Part shown: in pieces, positions 55,651 to 64,000 of the stretch
Position numbering within the stretch: the stretch's first letter is position 1
How the letters are laid out: each line of letters begins with the position of its first letter
DNA from: Telmatactis stephensoni
Taxonomy: Eukaryota; Cnidaria; Anthozoa; Actiniaria; Isophelliidae
Assembly: GCA_029948255.1 (NCBI GenBank)
Contig: JALIZF010001921.1
Span: 558,001-622,000, forward strand
Direction: 5' to 3'
DNA length: 64,000 nt
Made by a program: the position numbers and the translations under genes
Notes under the pieces: generated by a model
What the model was told of the DNA's origin: nothing
The model's input: the letters and a program-made list of their open reading frames with translations, nothing else
Database searches by the model: none

Positions 55651-56999
55651 ATTAGGTTGCATTTCATTTTTGTGGTGGCAAGAAGATAGTGTGGCATAGC
55701 TGACATTGAAGTTTCAGTTTTCACTACTATTTTGACAAGTTTGCTACTTTTAGAAACGCATCACGCACAAAAGAAGAAAGGCAGGAAAATCAGGACTCTG
55801 AGACAAGCTTTTGCTATTCCTGCAGTACTGGTTATGTGTAAGTACTTTCACCTTCTAATGGTTCTTAGAAGAATGAATAACAAGACACTGAATTCCTACA
55901 AGAGGAGCTCACTGTCGCAACGTTTGTATGAATTGGCATATGCGTGCAAGGCCAGTTTATTGTCAATTTAATGTTTCTCGAGCTCAAATGCCACAAACTG
56001 GCATTCTTTGCCCTCGGACTATAAGCTAGTTGCATGCATAACTTCTCTTTCTCCACACCCATGTAGCCATCCTTACGAGCTGTACAGCAAACTGAGTGAC
56101 ATCGATGTGGCGTTTCTCTTGCCAGGTGCAGCATATCTTATTGGTACTATTACAGCTATAGCCTTTACAGAACCAACACTGCAACCATTTGCACAAACGG
56201 TATGTAACAGTACAAGATACAAAGCTTATTACAACCAAATTTTAGCTTTAAATTTGTCTTGTTGATTATTATTTGAATCCACACAGCTTTATCTTCAACC
56301 AACTTATTTCTTGTTTTATTGGGGTCCATGGCCCTTAATAATATTACAAAAACAGCATTTACAAGCTGTGTCAAAAGTTTTAACATTGTATCCAATTTCA
56401 ACCGATTTTCATATACACTGCAAGACTTAAAAGAACCATGGAGAAATTCATGAAGAATGACCTCCTTTGATTCATTTTGTTTGTTACCTTTAGTTGGGTG
56501 TCAGTCCAGCTGGTGTTGGTCTTCTTTTCATGTGTATTTGTGGCACCTTCATGATTTGTACTCCCGCTATTGGATACATTCTAGACAGAAAGGTAATCAG
56601 AAATAATCTCTACGTCTTTAGAAACGGGTTTTAGAAATAGCTCAAATGATGAGTCGGGGGGGGGGGGGGGGGGTGAGGGGGCAATACGCCACATTTGGCT
56701 GTCGAAAGTATTTATAAGGACGCGCACAGAGTCTTAGGGTGTTTTCCATTTAGTGGAACGAACCGGCCAGAACGTGTAAGAAATTATATGGAAGTATGGC
56801 ACATACGAGGAACTCGAGATGATTCTTAGGTAGCCATAGCAACCGTAACTCTTTTTTGAATCTTTTTGTAACATACGAAATTGAAAACTTGACTTAAAGT
56901 AACATATTGCCTCGTTTACTATTTCTTCAGTGAGGATATTTGTCTTAGAATGTGTAATTCGAAAACGGATCACCGTCATACGAAATGTGTTCTATATTT

Positions 57000-57240
57000 C
57001 ATTTTGCCGTGCGTCTGTACTCTAATAGATGCAAAGATGACGTAGTTTGAACAAAAACATTTACAATACTGACGCATAATATAGAATCTATTTGTTTTAT
57101 ATATAATATTTAGCAAAATATTTCAACCAATCAGAGCTCACGTAATGTCCAGTTTGTGAGGTCATCCGTGCATCTATTTTTTAACCGCGCCGTAAGGTTC
57201 TCAATCAATCAGAGCGCGCGTAATATAAACTAGTGCATTA
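57000..57240. repeat. Dispersed repeat, copy in transporter C
   Basis: Paralogous to 45000-45240. It lies between exon 9 and the residual exon 14, on the right side of the exon 10-13 deletion. Confidence 0.65.
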
Positions 57241-57914
57241 AAGGCATGTTTCTAGCTAATAATTGTATTAAGCAAAGAGTTGATCAATATATTCTTCCAT
57301 TCGCAGATTTGTTGCTTTTATCGTTATTGGCAAGGTATGTTGTTACAGAGACTGCTTATTTTGAGCTAAAAATAGATGGATGAAATGGAGGATAGATGGA
57401 ATATAAATTGATTGGAAATGAGAAAATCGGGAAAAATAGAATTGGATAGATTGTCAAGAAAAAGGGACAAAATAATGGTGAATAAAATATATTTAGAATC
57501 GGAAAGAGACTGGTATAATTGAAAATGCTTGGATTTATGATTAGAAATATGAAAGGGAGAATGAAAGAAAGGGAATTAAAAATGAATGGTAGAGAAATTA
57601 TTTACTGCCTTTCTTTTTCCTTTAGGCTTTTATGGTTTCTGTGTTTTTCTCATGCAGAAGGTAACGTAAACTTTCAAATTATTATTCTTTTAAGCCGTGG
57701 CTCGCCCGTGTTTTTAGTGAGCGTACCTTCCAATTTCGAGCTGCTAGTACAACGTCGAAACCTTTCAATTGAAGTATAGATCTTGTGAAGCGATTCTTCT
57801 GACATTTTCCTGCATGGTTACAAGATGTAAGGCTATATTTGAAAATGGCAATTATTTACTTCCTTACGTTGCTATGGTAACTCCGATCACGACCACATCT
57901 AGAAATCACAGAAA

Positions 57915-58025
57915 ACTTTCAACGTTAACCGTCAACCGTCAAACGGCCTAAATTTTAACCGTCAACCGTCAAATGAGGGAAATTATAACCGTCAAGCGTC
58001 CAAAAAATTAACCGTCAAATACACT
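57915..58025. repeat. Short AACCGTCAA repeats
   Basis: TTAACCGTCAACCGTCAAA recurs about three times here and about twice at 45895-45965 in copy 1, showing unit gain or loss since duplication. Confidence 0.6.
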
Positions 58026-58439
58026 CTGGAACAATTTTTCTAAGTTATTTTTTTTACAAATGCGCGTATTTTTCAAGACGTTATAACAATTTCACTATTT
58101 CATGATACCGTTAAAACTTTATAAGTCATACTGAACTTTATTTTGTCTTGTCGCAAGCATATTGATAGGGGAGGTTCGATTTCAACCATTTTCGGCTGGG
58201 ATTAGGGAGTACTTAAATGACCTGTATAAGTAGCAGAGGTCCCGCTGGCTTTTGGAAAGTGGAATTAAATGTTTTTTAGATAACTCTTATTTCAAGGAAT
58301 GTTCATGTTTTTTTTTTAATTATACAAAGCATTAAGCTCATGCATGTAAAAAGTTTACGTAGTTTTCTTCGTTGAAACCTGAATTTTAAGCCAAGAAAAA
58401 ATTAGAAAAGAGAAATAGAATCCACTAAAAGCAGAAAGA

Positions 58440-58725
58440 AAAGAAAAAAAAAAAAAGAAAAAAAATTGGCGCAGGCAGGACTCGAACCCGTTACCCAAGC
58501 AAATTAGTATGCTAATTTTATGCAATACCTAAAAAATCGGACCATGCATCCAGACAAATCGCTGAATCATCGCATGTTACGTATAGGATGGAGATTTCGG
58601 CCCCTTCCGCGCTATCCGGTAGAACGCAGCAAGCTTCGCAGTCAAAGAGGGAGGAAACAGTCGGATCCTAGGCCATAAATGACTGAACCTTACCACTAGG
58701 CTAACTGGTCTACTGAGGGATTTGG
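58440..58725 (-). mobile_element. tRNA-derived SINE on the - strand, copy 2
   Basis: Paralog of 46350-46660 with the same A-box-like TTAGCCTAGTGGTAAGG and terminal GGGTTCGAGTCC. Copy 1 has an extra 20-bp duplication of the CCCGTTACCCAA segment. Confidence 0.6.
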
Positions 58726-58786
58726 AAGACAAAATAACCTAGTGTATCCTGTGAATTGGCTATCTATTGTTGTGCAAATTACGCGA

Positions 58787-58910
58787 TTCCGTGGCGCAGT
58801 TGGAAAACCCTTGAACTGTGAAGCAAATGAGCAGATGTAAGAGCCGGGTTCGAACCGGCTAGGGACCCCATCTTTTTTTTTTTTTTTTTTCTTTTTTTCT
58901 TTTTTTTTTC
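58787..58910 (+). mobile_element. tRNA-like retroposon head with poly-T, copy 2
   Basis: GTGGCGCAGTTGG and a better-preserved B box, GGGTTCGAACCGG, then poly-T interrupted by C. It is more tRNA-like than copy 1 at 46728 but still without a convincing anticodon stem or acceptor pairing. Confidence 0.6.
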
Positions 58911-59532
58911 TGTCTCGAAATCAAAATAAGTTGTTAATTAAAAGGGAGAGAGAAAAAAGAGAGAAAAACAGAAAAAGATTATGAAAGAATAACAAAATGG
59001 CGAAAAATACTTCAGTTGTTAAAACTTAGAAATCGTTAAGATAAATGGCTGAAGGTCGGGCTTTTGGTAAAACCATAATTCACCAGCATTTACCAAAGGT
59101 TCGTTTAGAGAGAAATGCAACAGTGTGATATAGTTTTCTAAGTACTAGTAGCCTAAGCTAAGCGGCTATTTTTTATGGGAAGGCAGGGGGGTTCGTTCGA
59201 ACCTTCGAACCACCCCAAGCGACGGGCCTGGAACTAAAGGTGCTGTTACACGCTGAAACTTTCCTCTGAAACTTGCCTCAATCGCCGTTACGAGACAAGT
59301 TGAATTAAATTAAATTAAATTAGCAAGATGTGACTCAATGGACTAGCGGGATAAACAGGGAAAATGGAAAAGAGAGAAGAGAATGGGAAAGCGGAAAAGT
59401 GGAAATGAAAAGCAGCAAGCGTCACTAAGTTGGCTCGTAACAATACTTTTTTGTTTCTTTTTAAGGAGAAAAGTATTCAAAGAACTTGATCCAGAATGTG
59501 AACCTCTTCTTATGACAGAAACTCTGAACTAA

Positions 59533-60167
59533 ACGCACAGTGGTGCGTTTACTCATGCCCAGGTGTAATAAGCTTGGTGTGGGATGCAGTGCAGTCATAA
59601 AACATAATTGATCCTCATCTTTAAAATGCATCAATCATATCATTAGATGTTGCAGACCTCTGAGCAAAAAAAATCTTTTGAGAAGTTTAATTTTAGATGT
59701 TCTCTCTGAAAGTCATCATTTCTCTGTTGTTCAAAGGCCACGGAAAATGAGCTTGGGATACCTGTGGTTTTTAATGAACTAGACACAAATTAAATGTGAA
59801 CCAAGTGACATCTTACTGTTTTATCGTCTGGAAACTCACTCCAGAAAAGTGTGTCTTCTGTTAATCGTGGGCCCATCCCTAAGCGTAAAGAAGGAAAGCT
59901 AGCCAAAGTAGTTGTAGAGCGAGGAAACTGAAATTTCAGCGATTTCAAAGAAAACTGGAATCTTCAGGAATCAGTTGGAGTCAGAACGAAGCCTCTCAGC
60001 AGTCGAGGCAAAAGCTAAAAAAGTCTCGAGAGCCGAAGAGTTCATTCATCGAAAAGCAAAGCAAAGAGAAAAGCAAAGCAAAGAATTGCAAGCAAAGCAA
60101 AGGGTGAACTAACAGGCTATTGACAAGCACCTGAGGCGTATGTATGAACTGTGCGCGAAGAACTCTG
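59533..60167. other. Unique region after transporter C
   Basis: Homology to copy 1 ends at 59532. Between about 59880 and 60110 the DNA is purine-rich with AAGCAAAGCAAAG repeats and a short Lys/Ser-rich frame. It may be a decayed coding fragment or low-complexity sequence. No gene can be named. Confidence 0.4.
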
Positions 60168-60804
60168 TATACCTATTTCAAAAAAGGTTGTCCTTGGTTT
60201 TACTGCATACTGAATATTGCATAGTACATACCAATCATGAACAAAGTGTAATTCACAAACAAGAGGCAATATAACTACACATAATGTCTCTCTATAGCCT
60301 TTCAGGTTGGAACAAAGTAGACAGTTTGCATTTTGTATAATTTGGGCATGAAAAATCAAGAAAATAATAAATTCACAATACATTTTGGTCTTGGTATGCA
60401 CTATGCAATATGCAGTATGCAACCACAGGTAACCCAGGCTAATTACTTGTAAAGAGATATGTGTAATAAATATGGCTTCTCCTCAACTATACAATTTACC
60501 TCTGAAATTGTGGAAATAAAGCTTAGAATTTAAGAAAACAAGTTTACTTACCGTCTCGTCTTGACATTTGTCGATTTTGTGCGTACTTAAATGCCATTTA
60601 AGGTACGCACAAAATCGACAAATGTCAAGACGAGACGGTAAGTAAACTTGTTTTCTTAAATTCTAAGCTTTATTTCCACAATTTCAGAGGTAAATTGTAT
60701 AGTTGAGGAGAAGCCATATTTATTACACATATCTCTTTACAAGTAATTAGCCTGGGTTACCTGTGATGCAACAAATCAAAGGACAACCTTTTTGAAATAG
60801 GTAT
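60168..60804. mobile_element. Foldback element, ACCTATTTCAA family, with long inner palindrome
   Basis: The outer ends TATACCTATTTCAAAAAAGG and CCTTTTTGAAATAGGTATA are complements, as in 11891-12184 and 32611-32894. The right two thirds is occupied by the palindrome at 60424-60765, probably a second element inserted into the first. Confidence 0.75.
60424..60765. repeat. 342-bp near-perfect palindrome
   Basis: Arms of about 170 bp meet at about 60594 with essentially no spacer. CACAGGTAACCCAGGCTAAT at the left end is the exact complement of the right end. Each arm contains ACGGTAAGTAAAC or its complement, a strong match to a 5' splice site. Confidence 0.9.
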
Positions 60805-61474
60805 ATATTGTAAGAAAAAAATATCTGTCTTGTAAAAAAATTCTATTTAATTTAAAGCAGAAGTCCACAAGAATTGAAATCAAGATATTTTAAATATAGA
60901 ATTAATTTGATAGGGAGAAGTGGAAGCTAGAAAGCTCTGAGAACGGCCATGCACCGTCACACCCACAGCATGTGGAAAAACGACGTAAAACTGGATAGTG
61001 TGTGTGAGTGTGTGTTAATCTAAAATTTGACATTGAATTAGTATCTTTAGGAAATTAGTATCTTATCTTATTATTGAATTAGTATCTTTAGGAAATTTAG
61101 TTATTTAAGTTAGGTTAAGTTATTTAAGTTAAGCTAAGTTATTTAAGATTTGTATAAGTTAGGAGTAAAGTTTTTTTATTAAAACACAAAGCAGAAAGTG
61201 TTGGTTGGTTGGGTTCGGTTGGGAAGCGATAAGGGGGACCCCTCAGTGCGGTGTCACAGGGTCCTGGTACGTGAGACATCACATGATATTGTCACATCTT
61301 TCAAACAAAATGAATAACAATTCAACAAGTGTCAACAGCATGTGTTCAAAACAATGTCAACTGAATTAATATGTTAGTTTTTTTTCAATGTTCATTTGGT
61401 TCAGTCATAGTCTTGCATTAACTGGGCCAGCCTTACCACAAACCAGAACTGTATTATATATTTTTTGTTTGTCT

Positions 61475-61590
61475 TTCCCTTCCCTTCTTTTCCCTTCAAT
61501 TCCCTTTTTCCCTTCGTTTTTCTTCCCTTCACTTCTCTTCCCTTCCCTTCCGGTGCCTTCCCCTTCTCTACTTTATCTCCCTTCTCACGA
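61475..61590. repeat. Pyrimidine-rich tract (CCCTT)n
   Basis: Degenerate CCCTTCCCTTC repeats on the + strand, about 280 bp before transporter D exon 1. Similar C/T-rich tracts occur upstream of A (21720-21780), B (34780-34850) and C (48600-48655). Confidence 0.75.
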
Positions 61591-61867
61591 ACTATCGCGT
61601 TTCAGCTGAACAGACTGAAAACTCTTTTCGTCTTGTGTGTTTACTCAAATAACATTGATAACAACAAAACCAGAGGAACGTGCTTTGCCAGTTATCAAAA
61701 CTGAACCCTCCAAATATCCTGAATAACTAGTCTTTAGTTCTTGTTGTTACCGGCTTTCTGTAGAATTTGATCACGGAACATTCATGAGAATTTATCACGC
61801 ATCCAGTAAGACTCCTCACGAACGTTTAGACGAGAAGAATTACTATCTTCCTGACTACAAAGATAAC

Positions 61868-62092
61868 ATGGAGTTAACCAGCTCTAAATCGTCTGGTATT
61901 ATTCAAAGCCAGTCATCTACATCTGAAACGAGCTCTGTGGATGGAGAACAAAGCGTCGAATCACGGGCCGGGACAGCAACAACGGCATCAAAATGGACTA
62001 CGCGGAAGGTTGTAATATTGATTTTGTTATCATTTGTTTACTTCCTTACTTGGTGCTCTGTCAGCCTTTGGTCACCTTTCTTGCCAATTGAG
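61868..62092 (+). CDS. MFS transporter D, SLC18B1-like, exon 1 only (runs past the window)
   Basis: First coding exon of a fourth paralog: a Ser/Thr/Glu-rich N-terminal tail, then KWTTRKVVILILLSFVYFLT and WCSVSLWSPFLPIE. It is donor-spliced at GAG|GTAAAT (62092) in the same place and phase as A, B and C. I prefer the ATG at 61868 (MELTSSKSSG) because it aligns with the starts of B and C (MEPSGSKSS). An upstream in-frame ATG at 61784 would add 28 residues. No exon 2 is found to 64000, so intron 1 exceeds 1.9 kb. Divergence from B/C indicates an older duplication. Confidence 0.82.
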
Positions 62093-62517
62093 GTAAATGG
62101 TCATCGGAAAGGATGCAAAATAACGTAATATGTTGTTAGTGTCGTTTACGTTTTTGGGCGTTTTTGTTTGTTTGCCTTTTCTGTAATTAAATTATGGCTA
62201 CGTAAAAACATTTTACATTATTAACAACACACCTACAAGTACTCGTTTCTGATTGGCTGCCGAACTTTGAATTCTTTTCTTAGTACTGTGTAATACTTTA
62301 TACTGACTTTTCAATTGCCAACGTTCGATAACTTAAAATCCAAAAATTGATTCTCAAGTACATTTTAGTGGAAATACGACATTTCGTTGTCATCGCGATA
62401 ACATCTTCAGGTCAATGAACGCCAATTGGAAAAGATATTAAAAGAGGTGCAATGACAACAGGTCAAACAATACATTTGAACATATCCACATGAAAAATGC
62501 GCGTTATAAATAATAAA

Positions 62518-62518
<1 letters not shown>

Positions 62519-62555
<37 letters not shown>
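62519..62555. repeat. ATT microsatellite
   Basis: Uninterrupted TAT/ATT repeat of about 12 units in intron 1 of transporter D. Confidence 0.9.
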
Positions 62556-62556
<1 letters not shown>

Positions 62557-62838
62557 ATATTATTAAACAATAGGAATAGTCTTTTTTTATCATACATTTA
62601 AATTGTTCTGTTTAATTTCCAATGATCTGAGGCACATCAGAAGTGACATATACATATCTGATGATGAGCAATATGTTGGAAATATGCCGTTACACATAGT
62701 ATCTAAACAAAGACTTGACTCTAAAAAAGTCAGATTGTTTGTTTAGGGTTGGTTTCATATGTTGTCACGATGACAACGAAACATCGTCTCGGAATTTTAC
62801 GAATATACCGCTGTACCATAAATGACGTTTGTTCCCGT

Positions 62839-63115
62839 AGGAGCAAGGATGGCACAGTTGGTTAGTGCGCGGCCTTAGGTGCAAGAGGTCCAGAGTTCGA
62901 TAACCGGATATCACATCCTTGTTTCAACTTCTTTCATTTCTGGCATGTGTAGCTTTAAGTAGCTTTAAATACCCTTAAAACGGAGCACTGATGGAGAGAG
63001 GGGAGTTAAATGAGAGCACCGTCGTCCTCAAGTTGATCAGTTACTCAAATTACTGTCACGAGTTATCGATGTAAAATATTGTCGCTTTACTTTACTTTAC
63101 TTTGGCATACTTTCT
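62839..63115 (+). mobile_element. tRNA-derived SINE, copy in transporter D intron 1
   Basis: A box GGATGGCACAGTTGGTTAGT as at 34222, a B-box-like GAGTTCGATAACC with insertion, body CTTTAAATACCCTTAAAACG and GAGCACTGATGGAGAGAGGG, then a CTTTACTTTACTTTA tail. Confidence 0.8.
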
Positions 63116-64000
63116 GAATTTTGGTTGGAAAACTAGCTAGATAGTTCACCACCCAAAAGCGTTAGAATTTACTTCAACGTATCCACTTACTCTCTTTTGG
63201 TTTAGTTGGTATTTCGGTAGTTTTATTCACTAGCATAGGGATGGGGGCACGTGCCCTCCCCCTTTTTTTTTTTTTGGTCACTAATTGTCAAAATATAAAA
63301 GATAAAATAGAATATCAGAAATTAGTTAGATTTAACAATGAATTGATGAAAATGTTTATTTCTTTTTATTTCTTTATTTGTTTGTTTGTTTGTTTGTTTT
63401 GTTTGTTTTTGTTGGTTAATTAGTTGGTGGTTGGGTGTTTTGTGCTTTTTTTCTTTTTTTCTTTTACTTTTTTTATTCTGGTTACCTCCCAATTCCTGCT
63501 CCTCGCTACTTCCCTTGTTTTATACCACAGAATTGAAGCCTCGCCGGCTATCATGCTAGAATGTTGACATATCGAACGTGGCCTATTAGTTGCACATGTG
63601 CAAGTAATCAAGCGAACACATCCGGGAATGTTTTGATGACATTAAAAGAAACATTAAAATAAACAAATCAAAATATATTCCACCTTGTCGAAGAATTAAT
63701 GAAAAATACTGCTTGTTGTCGGGCTAGTTACTCGTGGTAATTAGCCACTTTCATCAAATACGAGTGGTGTTTGCTCATTAATTCTTCTCCTGGAACTGTG
63801 TAATTTCCTATATGATTACAGTGTTTTTCGTCTGGTATATTGTACTCAACTGGTATTTCGTAGTTTAATTTTGATTCTGTACTTCGCGTGATCCGTAATT
63901 CCTCATATCCTCTTGCACTCCTAAAGCACAAAAGTACAGCTCCCGTTCCTCATTTCACAATTCGACTTTCTTTTCTTTTCTTTTTTCTTCTTCTATTTTT
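63116..64000. other. Intron 1 of transporter D, right edge
   Basis: AT-rich with a TTTG repeat at about 63375-63415 and T-rich tracts. A 67-codon frame on the - strand (63728-63931) has an acceptor-like TTTAG at its 5' side and could be a terminal exon of another gene, but nothing supports it further. Confidence 0.4.

Larger units (their letters stand above)
48530..59532. repeat. Segmental duplication, copy 2 (contains transporter C)
   Basis: Collinear with 34706-47766 at high identity in exons and introns. Copy-specific differences: it lacks the MITEs at 35190, 35460, 37433, 39902 and 47541. It gains insertions upstream of the start codon (from 49434), in intron 1, in intron 4 (about 53527-53775) and in intron 6 (54775-55650). 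It lacks the counterpart of about 41666-44838. Confidence 0.85.
50551..59532 (+). pseudogene. MFS transporter C, truncated SLC18B1-like copy lacking exons 10-13
   Basis: A near-duplicate of transporter B. Intact exons 1-9: 50551-50778, 52529-52627, 52708-52781, 53298-53445, 53913-53981, 54563-54650, 55754-55837, 56126-56199 and 56494-56592. Exon 8 has one extra codon relative to B. Counterparts of B exons 10-13 are absent. Exons 14-16 remain at 57307-57334, 57626-57660 and 59466 onward. Exon 14 is 28 bp instead of 27, so splicing exon 9 to 14 shifts the frame and stops at TGA 59487-59489. That would give about 349 aa with only the first eight or nine helices. In the parental frame the last exon would end at TAA 59530-59532. 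No stop interrupts exons 1-9, so loss is recent or a truncated protein is tolerated. A misassembly could mimic the deletion. Confidence 0.75.

Noticed and set aside
63728..63931. Terminal exon of a - strand gene
   Set aside because: The amino acid composition looks plausible and TTTAG precedes it, but no partner exon or recognisable domain was found within the window.

Overview
The window looks like nuclear DNA of an invertebrate animal, most likely a cnidarian (probably anthozoan; this is inference). It is AT-rich, its multi-exon genes have clean GT-AG introns, and its introns and intergenic DNA are packed with short inverted-repeat (foldback) DNA elements and tRNA-derived SINEs. No bacterial, viral or CRISPR features were seen.

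Layout. (1) 1-9200: one short intronless gene on the + strand (2666-3631), a manganese-dependent ADP-ribose/CDP-alcohol diphosphatase (ADPRM) family phosphoesterase, followed by about 5.5 kb with no recognisable gene. (2) 9202-17460, - strand: a seven-exon gene whose exons join in frame into an 803-residue type II membrane protein with a DUF885 domain. It keeps both family motifs (HExxPGHHxQ and EGWxxYxE). (3) 17461-22178: intergenic DNA made largely of nested foldback transposons. (4) 22179 to the right edge, + strand: a tandem array of four major-facilitator transporter genes of the SLC18B1 (vesicular polyamine transporter-like) type, here named A to D. A (22179-34090) and B (36773-47980) are complete, each with 16 exons and identical intron phases; the models give 492 and 539 aa. 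C (50551-59532) is a recent copy of B that has lost exons 10-13 and carries a 1-bp insertion in exon 14, so it is probably decayed. D enters with exon 1 only (61868-62092) and continues beyond the window.

B and C lie in a tandem segmental duplication of about 11-13 kb (34706-47766 and 48530-59532). Because intron DNA is conserved between the copies, each acts as an empty-site control for the other. Several mobile elements can be delimited to the base this way, with target-site duplications of TA, 5, 6 and 9 bp. B also carries a 150-bp tandem array that copies the 3' end of exon 12 with its splice donor, and an unusual C-terminal tail made by an internal duplication of about 162 bp.

The genes do not form a pathway. 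The A-D array is a local transporter family expansion. The ADPRM and DUF885 genes are unrelated neighbours. The most notable content is the decay and rearrangement of the B/C pair and the amount of nested foldback DNA, not a new biochemical system.
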